From positions 40,245 to 104,244 of the forward strand of contig JAIOPH010000033.1 of NCBI GenBank assembly GCA_021414005.1: a stretch of DNA of 64,000 nucleotides. The letters are read 5' to 3'. Below are positions 35,666 through 43,953 of the stretch, piece after piece. A program made the position numbers and the translations under genes. Each line of letters starts with the position of its first letter. Within the stretch, counting starts at the first letter, position 1. This DNA is from Chthoniobacter sp. GTDB taxonomy: Bacteria; Verrucomicrobiota; Verrucomicrobiia; Chthoniobacterales; Chthoniobacteraceae. The notes beneath the pieces were generated by a model. That model was given only the letters and a program-made list of their open reading frames with translations, was not told where the DNA came from and made no database searches.

Positions 35666-35911
35666 ATGACCAAAGAGAAGACCAAGGCGTATTGCAGGAA
35701 GTGTCGTCACGAACAGCTGTTCGTGATGCGGAAGATGCACCACGGATTGCATTTCTTTTTCTCTCTCGTCACCCTCGGCTTGTGGTTGGTGAGTTGGTTG
35801 GCGCTTTACGTTGGTCTCCGGCTGAACCCGTGGAGCTGTCAGCAGTGCGGGGATGTGAACCCGATTTTTCCGGACAAGCCGGATGCGCCGCCGCGTGGCG
35901 AGGGGCAGTGA
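35666..35911 (+). CDS. Small membrane zinc-ribbon protein
   Basis: An 81-residue protein with two CxxC pairs (C10-C13 and C58-C61) flanking one or two hydrophobic helices (LHFFFSLVTLGLWLVSWLALYVGL, about 28-51). The cysteine pairs could meet to bind zinc if the membrane segment forms a hairpin. No function is known. The start at 35666 (MTKEKTKAYCRKC) was chosen over a longer in-frame start at 35540, which overlaps fcl and is not hydrophobic or conserved-looking. Confidence 0.6.
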   Translation: MTKEKTKAYCRKCRHEQLFVMRKMHHGLHFFFSLVTLGLWLVSWLALYVGLRLNPWSCQQCGDVNPIFPDKPDAPPRGEGQ

Positions 35912-35921
35912 GTCGCGGCGG

Positions 35922-36344
35922 CTACTTGCGGTCGATCCTGGTGGTGTGGGCGAACGGCTTTTCGAGCACCAGCTCGGTGCCTTCCTTTTTCAAATTGTAG
36001 TCCACCTGCCCGAAGGCGCGCCGGATCAGGTGGAGGCCGAGCCCGCCGGGCTGAATCAGCTCGAGCGGACGGCCATGCATTTTGTCGGGCTCGCACTGGT
36101 TTCCGAAATCGCGGAGGCGGAAACGCACACCGTCGGCAAGCAGCTCGCAGACGAGACAGATGAGCCGGTCGGGGGCGTGGTCGTAGGCGTAACGGATGAT
36201 GTTGGTGCAGGCTTCGTCGAGACCGAGGACGATCAGATCCTTTTCCATCTCGGAAAAAATGAGCGGCTGGAGGAACTGCCGGACGAAATCGCGGACCAGC
36301 GCGAGGTTGGCGGGGTGGCTGGCAAATTCGATTTCGCTCTTCAT
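35922..36344 (-). CDS. Anti-sigma-type serine kinase (HATPase, RsbW/SpoIIAB-like)
   Basis: A 140-residue GHKL ATPase of the RsbW type. The N box is in LDEACTNIIRYAYDH, the G1 region in RLRDFG and the G2 box in QPGGLGLHLIRRAFGQVDY. Such kinases phosphorylate an anti-sigma-factor antagonist in partner-switching control and may bind a sigma factor. It overlaps the SpoIIE-type phosphatase gene by 4 bp, so the phosphatase and kinase are translated together. No STAS-domain antagonist gene is next to them. Confidence 0.85.
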   Translation of the reverse strand: MKSEIEFASHPANLALVRDFVRQFLQPLIFSEMEKDLIVLGLDEACTNIIRYAYDHAPDRLICLVCELLADGVRFRLRDFGNQCEPDKMHGRPLELIQPGGLGLHLIRRAFGQVDYNLKKEGTELVLEKPFAHTTRIDRK

Positions 36345-37615
36345 GACACGCCGAGGACGAGAATGGTGAGGTCGTCGTGCGGCTCGGCGTTTTGCCGGTG
36401 ATCGAGTTCGCCGCGGTTGAGCACGTCAATCACGTCGGCGGCGGAGCCAAACTTTCGCGTCAGGAGCTGCCGCGCACCCGCAGTGTCGAGCGGCTCATCG
36501 GCGGCATTGAAACACTCGACCAGACCGTCCGAGTAAAGCACCAGCCACGCGTGGGGCGCGAGTGTGAGCGAGTGGGCGCGGGCCGGTAACTCGGGAAGCA
36601 GGCCGAGCGGCGGCGAACCTGCGATTTTCACCTCCGTGCATGCGCCGTCTGGACTCGTGAGAAACGGGTGACAATGGCCCGCGCTGCACAACTCGACATG
36701 CCCGGTGGAAACCGTGAGCCGGCCGAGCAGCGCGGTAATGAACATCCCGCGAATCGTGTGCCCGCTGAGCATGGCATTCCAGCGCGCCATCGCCGCCACG
36801 GGCGAGATTGCCGGTTTCAAAATGAGCCGCAGAATGCTCAACGCCTGCGCCATGAGCAGCGCCGCGGGCATGCCTTTGCCGGAGACATCGCCGACGACGA
36901 AATAGATTTCGTCCGGGCCGAGTTCGACGACGTCGTAGAAATCGCCGCCGACATTTAGCGCCGGGCGGTAGAGCGCGGCGAACTGCACATGCGCGAGCTG
37001 CGGGAGCGACTGCGGGAGAAAGCTGGCCTGGATTTCGCGCGCGAAGGCGAACTCCTGCGCCACGCGCTGCTGCTCGCGCTGCCGTTCGATAGTCCGCAGC
37101 TTGTCGATCGCCGTGGCCGCGAGATTCGCATACGCGGTGAAGGCTTCGAGATCCGCGCCATCAAAGGCGGCGCGCCTCACCGGGTTCAGCACCTGGAGCA
37201 CGCCGATGACCTGGTCTTTCCGCGCCAGCGGCACGCACAGGATGGAGCGCGTGCGGTAGCCGGTCTTCTTGTCCACTTCGGGAAAAAAGCGCGGATCAGC
37301 ATAGGCATCCGGCACCAGCAGCGGTTGGCTGTTTGCCAGCACCCAGCCAGCGATGCCGCGCCCGCGCGGAACGGTGATTTTCGTGTCGCTGACCGGCATG
37401 CCAGGGCCGCCGCTGGCGCTGGCGAGTTCGAGATTTCCGTCGGGGCCGATGAGGAAAAGCGACGCGGCCTCGACGTCCATGACGCGCCGCGCCACGTCCA
37501 GAATCGCGGGCAGGAGTTCGCGTGAATCAGTGATGCTGTTAATCAGCGCGCTCACCTCTACGAGGCCCTTATAGACCGTGAGCTGGCGTTCGAGAATGGC
37601 GAGGCTGGCGGACAT
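36341..37615 (-). CDS. GAF-domain SpoIIE-family PP2C phosphatase
   Basis: A 424-residue serine/threonine phosphatase in partner-switching signalling. A coiled N-terminus and GAF domain (about 20-165, LVEVSALINSITDSRELLPAILD) sense an unknown cue. The PP2C/SpoIIE domain covers about 195-420, with FAREIQASFLPQSLP, GGDFYDVVEL and FVVGDVSGKGMPAALLMA carrying the metal-binding Asp residues. The C-terminus has LVLYSDGLVECFNA and DDLTILVLGVS. The kinase gene overlaps downstream. ATG at 37615 was chosen over GTG at 37621. Confidence 0.88.
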   Translation of the reverse strand: MSASLAILERQLTVYKGLVEVSALINSITDSRELLPAILDVARRVMDVEAASLFLIGPDGNLELASASGGPGMPVSDTKITVPRGRGIAGWVLANSQPLLVPDAYADPRFFPEVDKKTGYRTRSILCVPLARKDQVIGVLQVLNPVRRAAFDGADLEAFTAYANLAATAIDKLRTIERQREQQRVAQEFAFAREIQASFLPQSLPQLAHVQFAALYRPALNVGGDFYDVVELGPDEIYFVVGDVSGKGMPAALLMAQALSILRLILKPAISPVAAMARWNAMLSGHTIRGMFITALLGRLTVSTGHVELCSAGHCHPFLTSPDGACTEVKIAGSPPLGLLPELPARAHSLTLAPHAWLVLYSDGLVECFNAADEPLDTAGARQLLTRKFGSAADVIDVLNRGELDHRQNAEPHDDLTILVLGVS

Positions 37616-37729
37616 GCGCACGGTAAGTCATGGGCGAGGAGGGGCGGCGAAGAAAGCCCAAATGCCGCGGACGGGTCGCCCGCGCTTTGCGCTGGAAAAA
37701 CCTGCGTGAACACGGCACGGTGCATTCCC

Positions 37730-38626
37730 ATGAAACGTGTCTTCTTCACCGCCTCTCTTTTTGTCGCCGCGGCCGCCTGGGCCGACGAAACTGCCTACAC
37801 CGCGCTCCGGGTGGTCGGACGCAGCCAGGGTAAAGATGCCATCAATCATGTGCTGGAACTGCGCGGGCGTGGGGGCGCGCCGCAGCCGGCGGTGTGGAAA
37901 GTGACGCTCGACGAACCGCGCGCCCGCGGCGGCGTGCGGGAACTCGATGTGCAGCGGGGCAAAGTCATAGCCGAACGCACTCCAGCGGCCGCGCGCGTGT
38001 CTGGCAGTCCGATGAATTTTAACCAGCTCAACCTCGATTCTGATGGCGCTTTCACGGTCGCCAATCAGGAGGCGCAAAAGTCTTCCGTGCCGTTCGATCA
38101 TGTGGACTACCTGCTGCGCAGTGGCACCGGCGGCGGCGCGCCCGTTTGGCAGATCGAACTCAGCGACTCCAAACTCGGACGCGCCGGCAGTATCGACATC
38201 GCCGCCGACACCGGCACCGTCCTGCGCTCCGATCTGCGTCCGCCGAGCGCGCGTCCGTCCGGTGCTGAGCGCCCCTATTCCGACCGCCGGACTTCGCCTC
38301 CTCCACCGCCCCCTTCACGCAATGACGACCGCTATTCCTATGGGGGAGATCGCTATCCAAGCCGCGACGATCGTTCCGTCGGAGCGGGGGACCGTTACTC
38401 GGATGGCGGCGACCGCGCCACACGCGGTGGTGGCGATGGTCGCTACTCGGGCGGTGGAGACGGCCACTCGCAAGCGGGCGAGCCCTTCCGCGGAATCGGC
38501 GACTTCTTTCACCGCGTGGGCAAGCGTTTTGAAAAACGCAGCACCCAGCTCGAAAACTTCTTCACCGGCAAAGGTGCGCGTGCCGACCGCGAGCGGTACC
38601 GCGACGATTATTCGGACGGACGCTGA
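37730..38626 (+). CDS. Exported hypothetical protein with Asp/Arg/Tyr/Gly-rich region
   Basis: A 298-residue protein with a signal peptide (MKRVFFTASLFVAAAAWA). A globular domain (about 18-175) has repeated patterns (ALRVVGRSQGKDAINHVLELRG and WQIELSDSKLGRAGSIDIAADTGTVL), perhaps two related beta-rich halves. Then comes a Pro-rich linker and a low-complexity tail of DDRYS, GGDRYSDGGDR and GGGDGRYSGGGDG units. It ends with a basic helix (RVGKRFEKRSTQLENFF). No family is recognised. The tail suggests an unstructured, possibly RNA- or polyanion-binding segment, but this is only inference. Confidence 0.65.
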   Translation: MKRVFFTASLFVAAAAWADETAYTALRVVGRSQGKDAINHVLELRGRGGAPQPAVWKVTLDEPRARGGVRELDVQRGKVIAERTPAAARVSGSPMNFNQLNLDSDGAFTVANQEAQKSSVPFDHVDYLLRSGTGGGAPVWQIELSDSKLGRAGSIDIAADTGTVLRSDLRPPSARPSGAERPYSDRRTSPPPPPPSRNDDRYSYGGDRYPSRDDRSVGAGDRYSDGGDRATRGGGDGRYSGGGDGHSQAGEPFRGIGDFFHRVGKRFEKRSTQLENFFTGKGARADRERYRDDYSDGR

Positions 38627-38744
38627 GCTAGGGTTCTCCATGATCGGCGGTTGCTCGTGACCGGAGGTTATCTGCGCACAATATTTTGCACGCCGCTCCG
38701 CTATTTGCGGTGGACGGATTCCTGAGCATTAACTACTGGACGCG

Positions 38745-39806
38745 ATGCCAAAAATTGCTTCGGCCACGGCAGGGAAAGTCGTAGCGCCCAGACTGCAGGA
38801 ACTCGACGTGTTGCGAGGCATAGCGGCCGTTTCGGTCACGTTTTTCCATTACGCGGTCCGGTATCATTGGATGGAGAATCCCAATGGTCCGCCCCCGAAT
38901 GTGGCCGTGTTTGGCGAAAGTGCGGTGCATCTCTTTTTTATGATCAGCGGGTTCGTCATTTTCATGACGCTGGCGAAAACGCGGACGGCACTCGACTTTG
39001 TGGTCTCGCGTTTCTCGCGGCTCTACCCGGTGTACTGGGCGGCAGTTTTGGTGACCTTTGCCGTGACGGCGGTGATGCCGCTGCCGGGGCGGACGCCGGG
39101 TCTTGGGCAATTGTTGGCGAACCTCACGATGCTCCAGCGCTGGCTGAATGTGCCGGATGTGGATGGAGTTTATTGGACTTTGGCCGTCGAGTTGTCGTTC
39201 TATGCGATCATGCTGGCAGTGTTTCTGGCGGGCTGGCTCCGGCAAATCGAAAGGTTTGTAATTCCGTGGTTACTCGCCGAGTTGGGCTGGGCCTACCTGA
39301 AACACCGGTACGATCTGCCGAAGGTGGTGGAAATCTCGCTGCTCTTGAAGTTCGCTCATCTTTTTCTCGCAGGCATCGTGTTCTATCGCCTGCGATTCGA
39401 GGGGCCTACGCGGACGCGCTATCTTCTCCTGGCATGTTGCTTTGCCGTCCATTGCGCACTGAACGGGCCGGTGGCGGCGGCGTTCGCCGTGATTTTTTTC
39501 GCCGCTTTCCTGGCGCTCGCGGCGGATCGCCTCGCATGGATCGCCATTCGGCCACTCGTCTTTTGTGGGACGATCTCCTACAGCCTGTATTTAGTTCATC
39601 AGAACATTGGCTTTGTGGTGATGAGGGCGATGGGAGGACTTCCTCGTTTCGTGCAGATCGGATCGGCCGCCGCCGTCGTGCTCCTTCTGGCGAGTGTCCT
39701 CACCATATTTGTTGAAAAGCCAGCACTGCGAGCCATCCGGGCTTTTTACAAGCGCCACAGTGCCCGGCGCGTCGCGACGCTGCTCCCTGCGGAACCGCAG
39801 CCGTAA
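38745..39806 (+). CDS. Acyltransferase-3 family membrane protein
   Basis: A 353-residue integral membrane enzyme of the OafA/YrhL (acyltransferase 3) family that moves acetyl or other acyl groups onto surface glycans. The signature RLQELDVLRGIAAVSVTFFHY is at the N-terminus, followed by about ten hydrophobic helices including LFFMISGFVIFM, VYWTLAVELSFYAIMLAVFLA and GTISYSLYLVHQNIGFVVM. No periplasmic SGNH domain is attached. It lies 87 bp before the amidohydrolase gene but has no clear link to it. The polysaccharide locus is 1.7 kb away and may use it. Confidence 0.87.
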   Translation: MPKIASATAGKVVAPRLQELDVLRGIAAVSVTFFHYAVRYHWMENPNGPPPNVAVFGESAVHLFFMISGFVIFMTLAKTRTALDFVVSRFSRLYPVYWAAVLVTFAVTAVMPLPGRTPGLGQLLANLTMLQRWLNVPDVDGVYWTLAVELSFYAIMLAVFLAGWLRQIERFVIPWLLAELGWAYLKHRYDLPKVVEISLLLKFAHLFLAGIVFYRLRFEGPTRTRYLLLACCFAVHCALNGPVAAAFAVIFFAAFLALAADRLAWIAIRPLVFCGTISYSLYLVHQNIGFVVMRAMGGLPRFVQIGSAAAVVLLLASVLTIFVEKPALRAIRAFYKRHSARRVATLLPAEPQP

Positions 39807-39893
39807 GTGTCCTCCTCGTGATATTTTCGCTAGGCACCGCATGCCGTGAGCATTGCCATTTCTCCCCTCAACTGGCGAAATAGTGAGGCCGTT

Positions 39894-41132
39894 ATGCCTT
39901 CGCCGTTTTCTCTCCGCCAGCAAGTCACCGATGTTGTTCAAACCACGCCAGTTTTCGACATCCACACGCATCTCTATGATCCCGCGTTTGGCGATTTGTT
40001 GCTATGGGGCATCGACGAGTTACTCGTTTATCATTACCTCGTCGCGGAAGGGTTCCGCCACCTCGACGTGCCATACGCGAAATTTTGGGCTCTCTCGAAG
40101 ACGCAGCAGGCCGACCTGATTTGGGACGCGCTTTTCGTCCGACACTCGCCGCTTTCCGAAGCCTGTCGCGGGGTGCTCACGGTGATGAATTCACTGGGGC
40201 TCGACGTTAAACGGCGGGATCTTCCGTTGCTGCGGTCGCATTTTGCAAAATGGGAGGTCGGCGAGTTCACTACGCGCTGCCTGGAATTGGCGAAGGTCAG
40301 GAAGGTGTGCATGACGAACTCTCCGTTCGACGATATGGAGCGGCCGGTGTGGGAGCGTGGCTTTGATCGCGATGAGCGTTTTGTGGCGGCGCTGCGCATT
40401 GATCCGCTGCTTGTGGATTGGGAAAACACTGCGCCGAAACTGCATGCGTCGGGATACGACGTGCGCGCGGATTTCTCCGGCCGGACCTTTGCTGAAGTGC
40501 GGCGGTTTCTGGCGGAGTGGACTCGGCGCATGGATGCGCGGTATTGCATGGTTTCGCTCACGCCGGATTTTGCGTTCCCCGCAGAGACGCCAGCGGCGCG
40601 GTTGATCGAGCAAGCGGTACTGCCGCATGGCCGCGAACACGGGCAGGCTTTTGCCATGATGATCGGTGTAAAGCGTGGCGTGAATCCGCAGCTACGGCTG
40701 GCCGGGGACAGCGTGGGCTGGGCGGACGTGGCCGCAGTGGAGAACCTGTGTGCGCGGTTTCCCGACAACAAATTTTTGGTCACCATGCTGGCGCGGGAAA
40801 ATCAGCACGGACTCTGTGTGGCGGCGCGGAAATTTCGCAATCTACATGTGTTTGGCTGCTGGTGGTTTCTAAACAACCCGTCGCTCATCGAGGAGATGAC
40901 CCGGATGCGGCTGGAAATGATCGGGCTGAGCATGACGCCGCAGCACAGCGATTGCCGGGTGCTGGATCAGCTCGTCTATAAATGGAGCCATTCGCGGGAG
41001 ATCATCGGCAAGGTGCTGGCCGAGAAGTATGACGATCTGGCGGCGGCCGGGTGGGATCCGACGCGGGCCGAGATCGAGCGCGATGTGCGGGACCTGCTCG
41101 GCGGCGCGTTCGAGCGATTCCTGCAAAGCTGA
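39894..41132 (+). CDS. Uronate-isomerase-like amidohydrolase
   Basis: A 412-residue amidohydrolase-superfamily protein most like uronate (glucuronate) isomerase UxaC, which interconverts glucuronate or galacturonate with their keto forms. The metal motif DIHTHLYDP lies near residue 23, followed by LIWDALFVRHSPLSE and a C-terminal TPQHSDCRVLDQLVYKWSHSREII. It is shorter than enterobacterial UxaC (about 470), so it could be a divergent relative with another substrate. ATG 39894 has GAGG upstream with good spacing; a GTG at 39846 would add 16 residues. It may act in breakdown of acidic sugars. Confidence 0.72.
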   Translation: MPSPFSLRQQVTDVVQTTPVFDIHTHLYDPAFGDLLLWGIDELLVYHYLVAEGFRHLDVPYAKFWALSKTQQADLIWDALFVRHSPLSEACRGVLTVMNSLGLDVKRRDLPLLRSHFAKWEVGEFTTRCLELAKVRKVCMTNSPFDDMERPVWERGFDRDERFVAALRIDPLLVDWENTAPKLHASGYDVRADFSGRTFAEVRRFLAEWTRRMDARYCMVSLTPDFAFPAETPAARLIEQAVLPHGREHGQAFAMMIGVKRGVNPQLRLAGDSVGWADVAAVENLCARFPDNKFLVTMLARENQHGLCVAARKFRNLHVFGCWWFLNNPSLIEEMTRMRLEMIGLSMTPQHSDCRVLDQLVYKWSHSREIIGKVLAEKYDDLAAAGWDPTRAEIERDVRDLLGGAFERFLQS

Positions 41133-41235
41133 CCTAAAACCCTGCAGAGGATTGGCCAATGTGATCCAATCAGTGGCGGAATTTGATCATCCTGCAGAAT
41201 ACACCTGCCATTTTCCCAAACCGCGTCTCGCCGGA

Positions 41236-41256
41236 AACCCTGTTGGATAAAGGGTT
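41236..41256 (-). terminator. Weak hairpin following tRNA-Gly
   Basis: On the minus strand, AACCCT and AGGGTT form a 6-bp stem around a 9-base loop immediately after the tRNA's CCA end (sharing its last A). Only a short TT run follows, so it is a weak intrinsic terminator candidate or processing hairpin. Confidence 0.3.
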
Positions 41257-41331
41257 GGAGCGGGCGAAGAGATTCGAACTCTCGACATCTTCCTTGGCAA
41301 GGAAGTGCTCTACCAACTGAGCTACGCCCGC
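41256..41331 (-). tRNA. tRNA-Gly (anticodon GCC), CCA encoded
   Basis: The minus strand folds into a full cloverleaf. The acceptor stem is GCGGGCG/CGCCCGC, the D-arm is GCTC..GAGC with TTGG, and the anticodon stem is CTTCC around a GCC anticodon. The T-arm is GAGAG TTCGAAT CTCTT. Discriminator base U and a genomically encoded CCA follow. The 76-base length is standard. A good sigma-70-like promoter lies just upstream. Confidence 0.96.
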
Positions 41332-41346
41332 GTTTTACAGGCGCGG

Positions 41347-41375
41347 AGACTACGAGGGGTGAATCGGTGTTGCAA
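41347..41375 (-). promoter_or_regulatory. Sigma-70-like promoter of tRNA-Gly
   Basis: On the minus strand, -35 TTGCAA (41370-41375) and -10 TAGTCT (41347-41352) are separated by exactly 17 bp. Transcription would start a few bases downstream, shortly before the mature tRNA 5' end at 41331, leaving a leader of about 8-10 bases for RNase P removal. An 11-bp direct repeat (GGGGTGAATCG) overlaps the region upstream. Confidence 0.55.
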
Positions 41376-41503
41376 GCGTTTTTTCGGGGTGAATCGACCG
41401 TTGACGATATGACCGGGCCGCATACGGTCGCCGCCGTGAAAAACCAGTCGAGCAAAGCACGAAACTAGCTAACGAGACCGATTTTCTCAGCAACCACGGA
41501 GTT

Positions 41504-43024
41504 ATGCCCAGCCCTAACGAAGAAAGCGACCGTCACAGCCAAGGCCCCGGAACCTTGGAGGTTCCAAAGCCGAGGCCACCTGCAGAATCCCCCGAGGAGA
41601 AGGCCCGGACGCAGCGGCTGAAATTGAGGGACAAGGCGCTGCCCGAGCGGTTGGTTATCACGAGTCTTATCTGCGACGCGCTGGTCATCACCTATGCGCT
41701 GGTGTTCAGCTTTTGGCTTCGTTTCGAGACGCCAATGCTGGCGGACCGCGCACCGGTCCCGATGGCGCTGCACAATTACTCCGGTTACATCGCCTTTGGC
41801 GGGATCGCATTGATTTTCACGCTGACGGTTTTTGGTATCTACGAACGACAGGCTTTGCTTCGGTTTCGGCATGTGTTTCTCCAGGTCCTGAAGTCGGCCT
41901 GCGTCTGGGGTTTTTGCTTTCTCGGCTTCGCCTTGATCTTCAAATTTTCGCCGCCTATTTCTCGCGTGTTCGTCGCGATCGCCACGGTGCTCGTGCCGGG
42001 TGCACTTCTGGTTTGGCGGATCGCCTTTCACAGCTTTCTGCGCCGTTCTTCGGTCGCGATGAGCCTGCGCCAGCGAATTCTTTTCGTCGGCTGGAACCAT
42101 GAGGCGGAACGGTTGACCAAGGCTTTCAGCCACGATCCCAGTTGCGCTTACGAAGTTGTTGGCCTCGTGGAGTTGCGTGAGGGGCAAGTGCCTGCAGTGA
42201 AAGTGCGCGTCCTCGGCGATCTCAGCGACCTGACCGACATCATCCATCGAGAATCCGTGGATATGGTCGTTCTAACGGATGTGGACGGCGTCAAAGAGGA
42301 CATCGTGGGTCTGGCGAACACGTGCGAGCGCGAGATGGTGCAGTTCAAGGTGATCCCGTCGTATTTCCAGATCCTCGTCTCCGGTCTGCATCTGGAAACA
42401 GTCAGCGGTATTCCGGTGCTCGGCGTATCGCGTCTGCCGCTGGATCGCTTTGTTAACATCCTCATCAAGCGTTTGGTGGATGTCGTGGGCGCGATTTTCG
42501 GACTGATCGTTTCGGCACCTCTGATCCTTATTTTCGGCGCTTTGGTCTATTGGGAGTCACGCGGTGCCATTTTTTACCACCAGCGCCGACTGGGGCGAAA
42601 CGGTGTAGATTTCGACATCCTGAAAATTCGGAGCATGAAACTCGATGCGGAAGCCGATGGGAAAGTGGGCTGGAGCACAGCGGACGATCCGCGGCGGCTA
42701 AAAATCGGCTCCTTTATGAGGAGGTGGAACATTGACGAACTGCCGCAGTTTTGGAATGTGCTGAAAGGTGAGATGAGCTTGGTCGGCCCGCGGCCGGAAC
42801 GCCCGGAACTAATCCGCAATTTCAAACACGAGATACCTCACTACAACGCCCGACACAACGCCAAGCCGGGCATTACCGGCTGGGCACAAGTTAAGGGATT
42901 GCGCGGCGACACGGACCTCGGGGAGCGTATCAGTTGCGATCTTTGGTACTTGGAAAACTGGAGCATTTTCCTCGATTTCCAAATCCTCGCGATGACGTTT
43001 TTTAACAACAAGAATGCTTGCTGA
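41504..43024 (+). CDS. Polyprenyl-phosphate glycosylphosphotransferase (EPS initiator)
   Basis: A 506-residue inner-membrane enzyme (WcaJ/WbaP-like) that transfers a sugar phosphate from a nucleotide sugar to undecaprenyl phosphate, starting each polysaccharide repeat. After a Pro/Glu-rich N-terminus come four membrane helices (about 45-175), a CoA_binding_3-like cytosolic domain (about 180-315), a fifth membrane segment (VDVVGAIFGLIVSAPLILIF) and the catalytic domain. Catalytic-domain motifs seen are RLGRNGVDFDILKIRSM, RRWNIDELPQFWNVLKGEMSLVGPRPERPEL and KPGITGWAQVKGLRG. The gene is on the opposite strand from, and converges with, the main EPS operon. Confidence 0.92.
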   Translation: MPSPNEESDRHSQGPGTLEVPKPRPPAESPEEKARTQRLKLRDKALPERLVITSLICDALVITYALVFSFWLRFETPMLADRAPVPMALHNYSGYIAFGGIALIFTLTVFGIYERQALLRFRHVFLQVLKSACVWGFCFLGFALIFKFSPPISRVFVAIATVLVPGALLVWRIAFHSFLRRSSVAMSLRQRILFVGWNHEAERLTKAFSHDPSCAYEVVGLVELREGQVPAVKVRVLGDLSDLTDIIHRESVDMVVLTDVDGVKEDIVGLANTCEREMVQFKVIPSYFQILVSGLHLETVSGIPVLGVSRLPLDRFVNILIKRLVDVVGAIFGLIVSAPLILIFGALVYWESRGAIFYHQRRLGRNGVDFDILKIRSMKLDAEADGKVGWSTADDPRRLKIGSFMRRWNIDELPQFWNVLKGEMSLVGPRPERPELIRNFKHEIPHYNARHNAKPGITGWAQVKGLRGDTDLGERISCDLWYLENWSIFLDFQILAMTFFNNKNAC

Positions 43025-43129
43025 TGCGAAGCTTGAAAGGTTACCGGTGGGGTATGCGAATCGCCCGAAACGCGCCGAGCCTATCGGAAATGAGTAACTC
43101 GCCAAAGGTTGTTTCGATCACGAATTTGA

Positions 43130-43135
43130 TACTCT
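43130..43135 (+). promoter_or_regulatory. Possible extended -10 just before methyltransferase start
   Basis: TGATACTCT provides an extended -10 (TACTCT at 43130-43135) whose start point would fall at or next to the ATG at 43141, giving a leaderless message. A -35-like TTGTTT lies at 43109-43114, with a short 15-bp spacer. No ribosome-binding site is visible before this gene, which fits. Support is weak. Confidence 0.25.
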
Positions 43136-43140
43136 GAACT

Positions 43141-43854
43141 ATGGACATCCAATATTTCCCATCAACTGAAGCATGGGGCCGCTACCGACAGTTCCTTGTA
43201 GATCTGATTATTACTCATGGGTGCAAATCCATCTGCGAGATTGGCGGCGGAGCCAATCCCTGGTTGCCAATCGAATTTGTCGAAGAGCACGGGATTAACT
43301 ATCTGATCGTCGATATTTCTGCGGAGGAACTTGCGAAGGCGGATAACCGCTATCAGAAGCTCGTGTTGGATATTACGAAGCCTGTCACGGGCGAACTTCC
43401 GGCCTGCGATTTCGTCTTCAGTCGGATGTTGGCCGAGCATGTGAAAGACCCGCTGAGTTTTCACCAAAATATCTTCCGCATTCTGAAGCCCGGGGGGCTG
43501 GCTTTCCACTTCTTCCCGACGTTATTCGCCCCTCCGTTCGTACTGAACTTCCTCCTCCCCGAAACGCTTTCCTATTGGCTGCTGGAGAAGGTGCAGTCCG
43601 GCCGCCAGCGCGGTGGCAAGCGCTCGAAATTCCCAGCCTTTTACCGCTGGTGCCGTGGCCCACTGCGCTCCCAGATCGCGCGATTCAAAAAGCTGGGTTA
43701 CCAGATCGTCCACTACCACAGTTTTTTCGGCAACGAAGGTTATTACAAGCGCTTCCGGCCGCTGGCGAAGCTTGATCAGTGGGCGACCAGCTATCTTTGC
43801 CGCAACCCACAGCCCTGGCTCACGAGCTATGCGTATCTTGTGCTGAAAAAGTGA
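43141..43854 (+). CDS. Class I SAM-dependent methyltransferase
   Basis: A 237-residue methyltransferase. The SAM-binding motif I is ICEIGGGANPWLPIEFVE, motif II-like acidic residues lie in LIVDISAEELAKAD, and motif IV is FVFSRMLAEHVKDPLSFHQN, followed by LKPGGLAFHFFPT. Its place between the EPS initiating enzyme and the EPS operon suggests methylation of a sugar in the repeat unit, which is inference. A helical C-terminus (about 140-237) may bind a membrane or a glycan carrier. Base composition is lower in GC than its neighbours, consistent with a different history. Confidence 0.8.
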   Translation: MDIQYFPSTEAWGRYRQFLVDLIITHGCKSICEIGGGANPWLPIEFVEEHGINYLIVDISAEELAKADNRYQKLVLDITKPVTGELPACDFVFSRMLAEHVKDPLSFHQNIFRILKPGGLAFHFFPTLFAPPFVLNFLLPETLSYWLLEKVQSGRQRGGKRSKFPAFYRWCRGPLRSQIARFKKLGYQIVHYHSFFGNEGYYKRFRPLAKLDQWATSYLCRNPQPWLTSYAYLVLKK

Positions 43855-43953
43855 CCGGCGACGAGTCGCCATCTTCCCGATGCTTTGCGGGCAGCTTTTA
43901 CTTTACCTGCGCAGTCCGAGATAGCTAACGCCTGCCGTCGCCAAACTGATTTT

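Noticed and set aside
43856..43953. Strong intrinsic terminator between the convergent EPS transcripts
   Set aside because: Only a 6-bp GGCGAC/GTCGCC hairpin without a following T-tract was found.
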